A model generated the notes under the pieces. That model did no database searches. It saw only the letters and a list, made by a program, of their open reading frames with translations, and was not told the origin of the DNA. This document shows positions 1 through 7,417 of a stretch of 15,939 bases of DNA, piece after piece. This DNA is from an uncultured Clostridia bacterium (GTDB taxonomy: Bacteria; Bacillota; Clostridia; Peptostreptococcales; Anaerovoracaceae), in the NCBI GenBank assembly GCA_934277655.1, contig CAKQVC010000015.1:1-15939 (forward strand). The letters run 5' to 3'. Numbering within the stretch: position 1 is the stretch's first letter; every line of letters begins with the position of its first letter. Position numbers and translations under genes: made by a program.

Positions 1-3000
1 GCTCTGGGTGTTAACGTAAATCTTCCGGAAACACCGGTAAGTATCCCTCCTGCTCCGATACCGAAGGAATCAAGGAATTTCGCACTTCTTCGTACAAACG
101 AAGTTGTAACGGTTCTGAAAAATCTTTCTGTGGAACACAACATCAAACTGATGAACAAATTCTACAACCAGGACGATTTCGCCAATTTGCTGGAAACTGC
201 CCGTAGCGAAAAGCAATGGAAGAATCTTCGCACCTATGTTTCCATCTTTGGAGAATATTCCACTTATATGACAGAAAAGCAAAAGCTGATGACCATTCGT
301 TTTCTTACGGAACTTCTGGTTCACAAAGAAAGCGACATCCGTAACCAGGCGGGCGAAGTTATCGGTCTGATTATTGCACATTTCAACGAAGAATATAAAA
401 AAGAGCTGCCTGCAGGTGCGGCTCTTCCTCGTAAGGACATTACCAATCTTTCTCTGTGGAAAGAAATTTTGAATACTGTTCTGATGCCGGACTATAAACT
501 GACGGATCAGCATAAAAAATGGATCGAGAACAGTCTGAAAAGCATTGCCTCTGCACTTCTTTCAAGCAGTCTGCCAAGTCAGAGAAAAGACTGCATGGAT
601 GAACTGGCTCTATGGTACGCTTCTGACAGTCTGACCCAGCGGAATACAGAAGCACTGCTTCAGACCGCCATTACCCTGAATCCTGCGTTCTGCACAGAAA
701 ACCATAAAAACATAATTTTAAATTTTGCAGACCGCATCATTGCTATGCCAGATCAGGAACTGGGAACAAAGATGGCGGCCATCGACCTTCGTCATCACTT
801 GCTTGGTCATCGTTTTGATGAAGAATACTGCAGGGAAGTAAAAGCGTGTCTGGGCTTTCATCCGCAAAATGCTCTTTCAAAAGAAGAACTTTCCGAAATG
901 TATCTGGACAACCTGAAAGCAAACACTCCATGGCCGGTTAAGATTGCTAACATACAACTGATGCTCCGTTCTCTTCAGGATGAATCCCGCGATGGACAGG
1001 CACTGCATGCAGCAACCCATCTTGGTAACCTGATCAAAGTCAGCGAAACCGTCGTTGTAAGAAAATGTGCCGGTGTTGCACTGGTCTCTATCATTGATAA
1101 ACTGCCTTTGGAGCAACGGAACGAAATTGCCGTAGAACTGGGAAAAGGACTGGAAATCGGGGACTACCAGTTTTCCAAATACATTCCTGACTATCTGGGT
1201 GTCATCATGCTTCATCTGCCACCACGGGAACTGGATGAACTGATCCTTGATCTTGCCAATCTCTTTGCATCGGCAAACGGACAGGTTGCAGCCGCAGTTC
1301 TGCATACGCTGGGTGTTTTGCTGGAAAACTACGGTCAGTACGAAACATTCTTTGGTCACAAAGAAAATGAGGAACGCAGAAGTGCCCGCAAATATAAGCT
1401 GCTCAGCATGATCGTCCGCGGTTTTGCAAACTATAATGTAGCGATCAGCCAGGAAGCCCTGTGGACGATCGGCAGAAATCTGTTCGGTTCACAGCACCTG
1501 ACCTTAGAAGATAAATATGATATCTTCTGTCATTGTGGAAAACGGATCCTGACTTTATATGAAAACCGTCAAGAAACGGAATTGGACTTTTTCAATAACG
1601 CTGCCGCACTGAAACACATGTATCGTTTTATCTGTGAATATGAACTGGAAATTGGAGCTTTCAACATCCACGATCCCCAAAAAATCGCTTTCTTTCCCGG
1701 AACGTTTGACCCGTTCAGCCTGAGCCACAAGGCGATTGCCCGGGAAATCCGCGATATGGGCTGTGAGGTTTATCTAGCACTGGACGAATTCAGCTGGTCC
1801 AAGAAAACCCAGCCACGTCTGCAGCGGAGAAAGATCATGAGCATGTCGGTTTCTGATGAAGAAAATATTTATATTTTCCCGGACGACATTCCGGTCAATA
1901 TTGCGAACCCTTCTGATCTTGCCAGACTGAAAAAGCTTTTCGAAGGGCGGGAACTCTATTTTACAGCAGGTAGTGATGTGGTGGAAAACGCATCCTGCTA
2001 CCGGATGCCTCCTTGCGAAAATTCGATCCACTCTCTGAATCACATCATCTTTAAACGTACATCGGACGAACGGAAAGATGGTGTTTCCGGTAGTTCCCAT
2101 TATCCGATTACCGGCGAAATCCTGAATCTCCATCTGGAAGAATATTTTGAAGATATCAGTTCAACCAGGATCAGAGAAAACATCGACTCTAACCGAGATA
2201 TTTCCAACTTGATTGATCCGGTTGCCCAAAACTATATTTTTGAAAACGGCCTGTATATGAGAGAGCCTGCCTACAAACACATTCTACAGTCACAGGATAT
2301 TTTGCTGGAAAGCTTTTTTAGCAGCTCGTCTGCCAGCTTCACTTATCTTTCTGATCTGGAGAACGACCTGCTGCAGCAGGGATATAACATGGACACGCTC
2401 CGCCAGTGTCTGTCTGATCCCGGTATCCGGATGCTTTCTATCCGCGACGGAAAATTTGACAATAAAGTAACGGCTTTGGCTGCTGTAAAGAAAGTTGACA
2501 GCATTGATCTGCTGCACACATTCGGAGATCAGGACATTGCTGCCTATATCCGTGGACAGTCCGCTGGCTCCATCGCAGTTATCCAGGGATTATGGACAGC
2601 AAAGCGCAGTACCATTACCAATCTCGAGCAGATTGCTCTGGTTGAGATTCTTTCAGAACTGCTTGCCCGCGACTGTACCTATGTTGTCTACCACCCATGT
2701 GATCAGGCAGGACTTTCACAGGAAACGCTGGCAGTCGTTGAAAAGCAGGGATTTATCAACATTGCCCCATCTTACGGCCAACCGATTTATGCCGCAGATA
2801 TGCGTTCGCCTGTCATTATATTTAAAAATATGGATACGATCATCAAACATCCGCTCAACAAACGGCGCGCAGTTCTCAACGCTGTAGAAAAAGCTCACAA
2901 CCGCCTGCTCTCTATGTTGACGCAGATTTATCCCGGAGAGCTGATTCTTTCGTACAATTCCAATATCATGTACCATAAGATCATTCAGCTGATCTGCAGG

Positions 3001-3807
3001 ATTAATGGTATTGATTCGGTTCCGTATAAAGAAAAATCCTATGGAAAATATATGGCTGTTCCTTTTGGAAAGGTTCTGGAAGGTTCCGCCGTTCCAAATA
3101 CGGTGACAAAGGCGCTTCATACCGAAAAATATTTCAACCGGTCTGTGACCAGCTTTACGATTGAAGAAAAAAGTTTCTATTCTACTCTTGAAAATCAGAT
3201 CCGTACTATCCAGTCCTTTAATCGTCCGGTTATCCTGGTTGACGATCTGCTTCATAAGGGCTATCGCATGAACGAGATTGATCCAATCCTTAAAGCCAAC
3301 AACGTTAATGTTGTCGATACGGTAGTCGGAGTGCAGACCGGCAGAGGGCGTGATCTGATGACGCTGAAAGAACGGAGCGTGGACAGTGCTTACTTTCTCC
3401 CAAACCTGAAATGCTGGATTGACGAAAGTGCTTTATATCCTTATCTGGGCGGCGACAGTATCAAAGATAAAAATATCCCGGTAAGCTCGCTGGAAGCTAT
3501 CCCTTCGCTGAACCTGATTCTTCCGTATGCCGTTCCGTCATTCCTTGGAAAGATCCCGGAAAAGCACTTCTACGATTTTTCCATGACCTGTCTGGAAAAT
3601 GCACGCGACATCCTGAAAGCTCTGGAAGCGGAATATCAGAATCTGTTCGAACAAAAGCTGACTCTGAAACGGTTGGGCGAGGCTGTTACAAACTCAAAGG
3701 ATCCGAATCTGACCTTAAATATCCATGCCGACCAAAGTGCTGCACCTTCCGCTTTCGTAGAAGCAGATATTGAAAAACTGATCCGCATGAAAAAAATGTT
3801 TGAATAG
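1..3807 (+). CDS. Large multidomain protein, 5'-partial: HEAT-like helices, NadD-like nucleotidyltransferase, GNAT-like segment, PRTase-like domain
   Basis: The reading frame is open from base 1, so the GTG at 130 is probably internal and the true start lies left of the window; 1268 residues are visible. Residues about 45-550 are helical and HEAT-like, with repeated amphipathic helices. Residues about 560-750 resemble a NadD-type nucleotidyltransferase: GTFDPFSLSH at 567-576, GSD at 657-659 and ISSTRIR at 719-725. The usual HxGH signature reads SLSH, so the first His and the Gly are lost while the second His and the ISSTxxR loop remain. Residues about 800-925 look GNAT-like, ending in a VVEKQGF segment (tentative). 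The C-terminal part has a PRTase-like loop, VILVDDLLHKGYR at 1077-1089: four hydrophobic residues and two Asp as in PRPP-binding loops, but without the usual T-TGGT ending. No terminator separates it from the next gene 113 nt downstream. NAD-related nucleotide chemistry is inferred; the substrate is unknown and a regulatory or scaffold role is possible. Confidence 0.8.
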   Translation, partial: ALGVNVNLPETPVSIPPAPIPKESRNFALLRTNEVVTVLKNLSVEHNIKLMNKFYNQDDFANLLETARSEKQWKNLRTYVSIFGEYSTYMTEKQKLMTIRFLTELLVHKESDIRNQAGEVIGLIIAHFNEEYKKELPAGAALPRKDITNLSLWKEILNTVLMPDYKLTDQHKKWIENSLKSIASALLSSSLPSQRKDCMDELALWYASDSLTQRNTEALLQTAITLNPAFCTENHKNIILNFADRIIAMPDQELGTKMAAIDLRHHLLGHRFDEEYCREVKACLGFHPQNALSKEELSEMYLDNLKANTPWPVKIANIQLMLRSLQDESRDGQALHAATHLGNLIKVSETVVVRKCAGVALVSIIDKLPLEQRNEIAVELGKGLEIGDYQFSKYIPDYLGVIMLHLPPRELDELILDLANLFASANGQVAAAVLHTLGVLLENYGQYETFFGHKENEERRSARKYKLLSMIVRGFANYNVAISQEALWTIGRNLFGSQHLTLEDKYDIFCHCGKRILTLYENRQETELDFFNNAAALKHMYRFICEYELEIGAFNIHDPQKIAFFPGTFDPFSLSHKAIAREIRDMGCEVYLALDEFSWSKKTQPRLQRRKIMSMSVSDEENIYIFPDDIPVNIANPSDLARLKKLFEGRELYFTAGSDVVENASCYRMPPCENSIHSLNHIIFKRTSDERKDGVSGSSHYPITGEILNLHLEEYFEDISSTRIRENIDSNRDISNLIDPVAQNYIFENGLYMREPAYKHILQSQDILLESFFSSSSASFTYLSDLENDLLQQGYNMDTLRQCLSDPGIRMLSIRDGKFDNKVTALAAVKKVDSIDLLHTFGDQDIAAYIRGQSAGSIAVIQGLWTAKRSTITNLEQIALVEILSELLARDCTYVVYHPCDQAGLSQETLAVVEKQGFINIAPSYGQPIYAADMRSPVIIFKNMDTIIKHPLNKRRAVLNAVEKAHNRLLSMLTQIYPGELILSYNSNIMYHKIIQLICRINGIDSVPYKEKSYGKYMAVPFGKVLEGSAVPNTVTKALHTEKYFNRSVTSFTIEEKSFYSTLENQIRTIQSFNRPVILVDDLLHKGYRMNEIDPILKANNVNVVDTVVGVQTGRGRDLMTLKERSVDSAYFLPNLKCWIDESALYPYLGGDSIKDKNIPVSSLEAIPSLNLILPYAVPSFLGKIPEKHFYDFSMTCLENARDILKALEAEYQNLFEQKLTLKRLGEAVTNSKDPNLTLNIHADQSAAPSAFVEADIEKLIRMKKMFE

Positions 3808-3920
3808 TCATATTACCTGCCACTGTACGCCTGCTTTGCATTTCGCAGCCTGCAGCCCGGAAGATTTACAAGGCACACAAAAGAAAACCAGAAGTATGAA
3901 AAATAAAAGGAGATTTTTCT

Positions 3921-4943
3921 ATGACAACACTCGATACCCGTTCTGTATGCGATGTTCCTGCTGCAGAACTGACAGCTGAAAGAAATTATATCCACGAACT
4001 TTGCCCGGAAGCTGACTCGTTAAAGCTTCCCCTTCCTCTCAAAACTTCCGGAATGCGGGTTAACATCGCTGCTCTGGGCGATGTTGGTGCGACGCTGCTG
4101 CTCGGATTGAAACTTCTGGGAGGCGAAATCCTCGACACGATCGGCATCTATGATCTGAACGAAAACATGATGATGCGCTACGAAGCAGAGATGAATCAGA
4201 TTGGCTGGCCTTTCTGCACAAAGAAACTCCCCAATGTTGTCATCACACCAGAGTCAGCGCTGTTTGACTGCGATATGTTCATCTTTTGTGCCAGCAAGGC
4301 AGTTCCGCCCGTCGGCGCAGACGGCGATGTCCGCATGATGCAGTTTGAAGCCAATCGAAAGATCGTATCTCACTATGCGTCCCTCGCAAAATCCAATGCG
4401 TTCAAGGGTATTTTTGCAGTGGTTTCCGATCCTGTCGATCCTTTATGTAAAGAAGCTTTGCTTGTCTCCGGACTTGCTCCCGGACAGATTCGCGGTTACG
4501 GCCTTGGTGTTATGAATAAGAGGGCCGAATATTTTGCAAAGAAAGATCAAGATCCTGCACTTGCTTCTTATCTGACAGAAGGCAGAGCCTTCGGTCCTCA
4601 CGGCAGCGATCTTGTGATTGCCAACAGCATCGAGCATTACGACGATGCTCTTTCCCACAGGCTGACGGAACAGACGGTCACTGCCAACCTCGAGATCCGT
4701 GAGCTTGGTTTTAAACCATACATTGCCCCTGCCCTTTCTTCGGGTGCCATTTCCCTTCTGCTGACACTTTCCGGTCAATGGAACTACAGTTCCGTTTATC
4801 TGGGACAAGGCAGGCAAGGTGCATTTCTGGGTGTTCGCAACCGGATCTGTGGCGACATGCCTGAATATGAGGATCTGCCGCTTCCGGCACCTTTGTTCAA
4901 GCGTATCGAGCTGGCATATCGTAATTTATGTAAATTAATTTAA
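3921..4943 (+). CDS. Divergent lactate/malate dehydrogenase-family protein
   Basis: 340 residues, starting at an ATG with AAGGAGA (3907-3913) seven bases upstream. A 45-residue N-terminal extension precedes a Rossmann fold. The glycine loop is ALGDVG (51-56), where the family usually has GAGxVG, and Asp78 closes the second strand, which suggests NAD rather than NADP. An active-site-loop Arg is likely R138, with N145 after it. SDPVDPL (169-175) replaces the usual SNPVDxL, putting Asp at the family Asn. The LDxxR segment reads VMNKR (197-201): the substrate-binding Arg201 is kept, but the proton-relay Asp appears to be Met. The catalytic His is probably H227 in GPHGSD. The fold is clear, but these changes make ordinary lactate or malate turnover doubtful; a different 2-hydroxyacid or a non-catalytic NAD-binding role is possible. 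It lies between the large NadD-like protein and the flavoprotein, probably in one transcript with the former. Confidence 0.85.
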   Translation: MTTLDTRSVCDVPAAELTAERNYIHELCPEADSLKLPLPLKTSGMRVNIAALGDVGATLLLGLKLLGGEILDTIGIYDLNENMMMRYEAEMNQIGWPFCTKKLPNVVITPESALFDCDMFIFCASKAVPPVGADGDVRMMQFEANRKIVSHYASLAKSNAFKGIFAVVSDPVDPLCKEALLVSGLAPGQIRGYGLGVMNKRAEYFAKKDQDPALASYLTEGRAFGPHGSDLVIANSIEHYDDALSHRLTEQTVTANLEIRELGFKPYIAPALSSGAISLLLTLSGQWNYSSVYLGQGRQGAFLGVRNRICGDMPEYEDLPLPAPLFKRIELAYRNLCKLI

Positions 4944-5064
4944 TCGACAAGCCGTTAATGCTAAATACCCCAAGGGGAGGGGGTACCTTCCAGCTAGCCA
5001 GAATCTAATCCCTGATTATCACAAGGATCCCCCGGATGGATGTCGACATAGGTATAATGTTTCC

Positions 5065-5087
5065 GGCAACGATAAAAATCTGTTGCC
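5065..5087 (+). promoter_or_regulatory. Stem-loop just upstream of the flavoprotein gene
   Basis: GGCAAC (5065-5070) and GTTGCC (5082-5087) form a perfect six-base-pair stem with an 11-nt AT-rich loop. The bases after it, TCGTTTTC, give only a weak U-run, so it could act as a weak attenuator or an mRNA-stabilising hairpin 37 nt before the ATG at 5125. Function is inferred only. Confidence 0.35.
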
Positions 5088-5111
5088 TCGTTTTCAGATA
5101 GAAAATCAATT

Positions 5112-5116
5112 GGAGG
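5112..5116 (+). promoter_or_regulatory. Ribosome binding site fixing the flavoprotein start
   Basis: GGAGG lies eight bases before the ATG at 5125. It supports that start over the upstream in-frame TTG at 5083. Confidence 0.85.
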
Positions 5117-5124
5117 TAAAAATC

Positions 5125-6381
5125 ATGAAGCTGTATTTGATCGAAATTTTAGCAGACGAAAAGAACCCTCGTATGGACGAAGTCATAGCATTGATGAAAA
5201 AGCAGGCAGACGAATTTTCCAGATCCCCTGGATTCTCTCTGCAGACTCCTCTTGAAATTTTCGTTCTGAACAGCACTGCAGAATTTCACACCGTCCTACA
5301 GCGCGGTGGCTTCAAAGATTCGGTTCTCCTCTTTTTTATCAGCGTCGATCACAAAGGTACCGGACTCGGCTATTACTGTGCTATGCGCTCTCTCTTTGAA
5401 TTTTCTCACAAAGACAAGCTTTCCGGATGCACCGGCGGCATGATCGTTGACAATATGCAGGGAGACTGGTTTACGAAAGACGCAGGTCGTAAGCTGGTTT
5501 TCGCTGCCAATATGACCGGTTGTACATTCCCCGGAAAACCTTTTGTCGAGGCTACGTCCAACCTGAAAAACTTTTCGACCCTTGCACATATCTGGGATAC
5601 CGATCTGCTGAATGCATATCACAAGAGCTGCGTCAATCTGCTTTCAAAGCTCCTGGACTTTCACAAATCCCGCCTTTCCAATCAGAAACTCGTGCAGAAA
5701 ACTTTACTTTCTCAGAGCAGTGCGGCTCGCGCGGTGCCACCTGCTTCGGAGGAAAACAGAGTATCAGAAGCAAGTTCTGTTTCTGATACCCCAAAGATTT
5801 TGGCGATCCATGCCGGCAACCACAAAACCTCCAACAGCCTTTCTCTCTGGCATATGGTTTCAGATGCTCTGTCGGATACTGAAATCCTGTCTGCACACGC
5901 TTTCTCCGAGCCGCCGGAAATCGAAGAAATTTCTGTCCGCAATGGTCAGATTTGGGACTGCCGCGGGTGCAAATACGACACTTGCGTACACTTCGGAGAA
6001 AAAGGAGACTGTTTCTACGGCGGTGTCATCGCAGAAAAAGTTTATCCTGCCATCATCCGTAGTGATATCCTGGTTCTCATCTGCCCAAATTACAACGATT
6101 CTGTCAGCGCGAATATTATGGCATTTATTAACCGCCTTACAGCGGTCTTTCGTACTCATGATTTCAGCACAAAGCGTGTTTATGCTGTCATCGTGTCCGG
6201 CTACAGCGGCGGAGATATTGTTGCTCAGCAGATTGTCGGTGCCATCAATATGAACAAAAATATGATACTTCCGGCAGAATTTGCTCTGATCGAGACAGCC
6301 AACAGTCCCGGCGAGATCTTATCTGTTCCTGGGATAAAAGAAAAAGCAGCGAAGTTCGCTGCTCATATACTTTCTTATTAA
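5125..6381 (+). CDS. Two-domain flavodoxin-fold / NADPH-dependent FMN reductase-like protein with four-Cys motif
   Basis: 418 residues from the ATG at 5125, chosen because GGAGG (5112-5116) sits eight bases upstream; an in-frame TTG at 5083 lies inside a hairpin and lacks a ribosome site. The N-terminal half (about 1-200) looks like a degenerate flavodoxin/FMN-reductase domain, with an LSGCTGGMIVDN strand-loop and a conserved aN-x-G-x-F-x-G-K-P-F-V-E region. A Ser/Ala-rich linker (about 200-222) leads to a second, more canonical domain beginning KILAIHAGNHKTSNS, a probable FMN phosphate-binding loop. Cysteines 279, 282, 287 and 296 form C-x2-C-x4-C-x8-C, similar in position to the iron-sulfur flavoprotein motif but with different spacing, so Fe-S or zinc binding is possible. 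No signal peptide or membrane segment is seen, so it is probably cytoplasmic. It likely transfers electrons from NAD(P)H through FMN; the partner is unknown. Its stop codon is one base from the convergent prmC stop. Confidence 0.82.
   Translation: MKLYLIEILADEKNPRMDEVIALMKKQADEFSRSPGFSLQTPLEIFVLNSTAEFHTVLQRGGFKDSVLLFFISVDHKGTGLGYYCAMRSLFEFSHKDKLSGCTGGMIVDNMQGDWFTKDAGRKLVFAANMTGCTFPGKPFVEATSNLKNFSTLAHIWDTDLLNAYHKSCVNLLSKLLDFHKSRLSNQKLVQKTLLSQSSAARAVPPASEENRVSEASSVSDTPKILAIHAGNHKTSNSLSLWHMVSDALSDTEILSAHAFSEPPEIEEISVRNGQIWDCRGCKYDTCVHFGEKGDCFYGGVIAEKVYPAIIRSDILVLICPNYNDSVSANIMAFINRLTAVFRTHDFSTKRVYAVIVSGYSGGDIVAQQIVGAINMNKNMILPAEFALIETANSPGEILSVPGIKEKAAKFAAHILSY
5761..5789 (+). repeat. Perfect inverted repeat in the interdomain linker of the flavoprotein gene
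   Basis: GTATCAGAA (5761-5769) and TTCTGATAC (5781-5789) are perfect nine-base arms around an 11-nt spacer. A second small inverted repeat, CCAAA-GAT-TTTGG (5791-5803), follows directly. Both lie at the junction between the two flavodoxin-like domains. No T-run follows, so neither is an intrinsic terminator. Confidence 0.6.
6336..6362 (-). terminator. Intrinsic terminator of the rho-yqhQ-prmC unit, inside the opposing flavoprotein gene
   Basis: Read on the minus strand, a GCAGCGA/TCGCTGC stem with a three-base loop (6346-6362) is followed at once by TTTTTCTTTT (6345-6336). It lies 21 bases past the prmC stop and wholly inside the last coding part of the plus-strand flavoprotein gene. On the plus strand the bases after the hairpin are not U-rich enough for a strong terminator, though weak bidirectional action is possible. 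Confidence 0.85.
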
Positions 6382-6382
6382 A

Positions 6383-7387
6383 TTAGACACGCTCATGTTT
6401 ACCAACAGGCTCATCTGCTCTTCTCCGCTTCTTTTCTTTGGGAGCGGATTCTTTTTTTGCCTTTTTATCTGGTTTCACACCATTTAACATTGCAACTATA
6501 ATCCGATCCTTTCCGGTCAGATCCTGCAGGCAAATAATATTTTCGAATCGTCCGGTTTCTGTAAGAAGAGCCTGAACTGCATCTTTTTGATCAAAACCGA
6601 TTTCCATCATCAGAATCCCCTTCTTCTTGAGATGTTCCGGTACCTGCTCCGCAATTTTGCGATAGAAAATAAGCCCGTCAGCACCGCCGTCCAAAGCCAT
6701 TTTCGGTTCATGCTCCCTGACTTCCGGCTCCAGTCCTTCGATAACCTGGCTGGCAATGTACGGAGGATTGGAAATGATCAGATTATACTTTTTCGTGTTC
6801 AAGCGGCCGTTAAAAGCCGCACCTTCCAGCATATCACTTTCAATAAAATAAACGCCGTCACACTTTAAACTTTCTTTATTCTCACGGGCTACCTGCAAAG
6901 CCTCTTTGCTTAAATCTGAACAGGTAACCTTAATGCCTTTTACCGTTTTGGAAAGGGAAAGTCCGATCGCTCCGCTTCCGCAACACAGATCCAGGACTTC
7001 AGCACCTTTCAGAGGTTTCCCTGTTCCGTAAGGCTGCCCACGGAGACTGCCCTTTTCCAACAGTTCTACCGCATCCTCCACCATAGTCTCCGTATCCTGA
7101 CGGGGGATCAGAACATGTTCATTAACCTTAAACGGATAGCCCATAAACTCCTGCTCACCTGTGATATGCTGTAGCGGGATTCTGGACGCTCTTTCTTCGA
7201 TCAGGTCAAAATATGCCTCGCAGCGGTTATCTGGAACGATTTCCGACCAACGCATCATTAGTCCTGTCCGATCTGTTTTTACCAGATAGCAGTACAATTC
7301 TTTCGCATCATTTTCATTGTCTGCTACACCGCAGTCGGCAAGCCTTCTTACTCCGATAGAAATTAACTCTTTTAACAATAAGCTCAT
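6383..7387 (-). CDS. prmC: Peptide chain release factor N5-glutamine methyltransferase PrmC (HemK)
   Basis: 334 residues. The enzyme uses SAM to methylate the Gln of the GGQ motif in release factors in the cytoplasm. The N-terminal helical domain is followed by IPRQDTE (94-100), the SAM-binding DLCCGSGAIG loop (133-142), an acidic SDLS strand end (157-160) and the catalytic NPPY motif (207-210). After the catalytic domain there is a Lys/Arg-rich tail (about 303-334), longer than usual and probably disordered. The ATG follows a GGAAGAG-type ribosome site and lies 30 bases after the DUF1385 stop, so the two are co-transcribed. In many Firmicutes prmC precedes or follows prfA; here no prfA is adjacent, and a convergent gene lies one base beyond the stop. 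Confidence 0.96.
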   Translation of the reverse strand: MSLLLKELISIGVRRLADCGVADNENDAKELYCYLVKTDRTGLMMRWSEIVPDNRCEAYFDLIEERASRIPLQHITGEQEFMGYPFKVNEHVLIPRQDTETMVEDAVELLEKGSLRGQPYGTGKPLKGAEVLDLCCGSGAIGLSLSKTVKGIKVTCSDLSKEALQVARENKESLKCDGVYFIESDMLEGAAFNGRLNTKKYNLIISNPPYIASQVIEGLEPEVREHEPKMALDGGADGLIFYRKIAEQVPEHLKKKGILMMEIGFDQKDAVQALLTETGRFENIICLQDLTGKDRIIVAMLNGVKPDKKAKKESAPKEKKRRRADEPVGKHERV

Positions 7388-7417
7388 TGCTTTTGACTCT
7401 TCCTTCTCTTAATCTGT

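Larger units (their letters stand above)
4944..5124 (+). other. 181-nt intercistronic gap with GC-rich pairing potential
   Basis: No gene fits here. Close after the dehydrogenase stop are TACCCC (4966-4971) and GGGGTA (4980-4985), plus CCCCAAGGGG (4968-4977). The G-run arm 4979-4989 can instead pair with 5023-5033: five G-C pairs, a 2x2 mismatch, then four pairs, enclosing a small AATC/GATT hairpin (5002-5005 with 5014-5017). These pairings compete for the same G run. Further on are an eight-base palindrome TGTCGACA (5041-5048), a TATAAT at 5053-5058 with no convincing -35, and the hairpin annotated separately at 5065-5087. It could be a structured leader, attenuator or processing site for the flavoprotein gene. 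I recognise no known riboswitch class. Confidence 0.4.

Noticed and set aside
130..132. GTG at 130 as the start of the large multidomain gene
   Set aside because: The frame is open to base 1 and no ribosome site precedes the GTG, so it is internal to a gene that starts outside the window.
877..1359. 160-residue antisense frame within the large gene
   Set aside because: No recognisable domain or ribosome site; composition is that of a reverse-strand shadow.
3808..3920. Terminator between the large gene and the dehydrogenase gene
   Set aside because: Only a weak CTGC/GCAG pairing without a T-run is seen, so read-through is likelier.
5053..5058. TATAAT as a promoter for the flavoprotein gene
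   Set aside because: No -35 at a workable distance and no TGn extension; it is mentioned only within the intercistronic feature.
5083..5124. Upstream TTG start for the flavoprotein gene
   Set aside because: It lies in the arm of a hairpin, has no ribosome site, and the ATG at 5125 has a consensus GGAGG.
5612..6253. 213-residue open frame overlapping the flavoprotein gene
   Set aside because: It has unnatural Ser/Arg/Cys-rich composition and no family features; it is an out-of-frame shadow of the flavoprotein gene.
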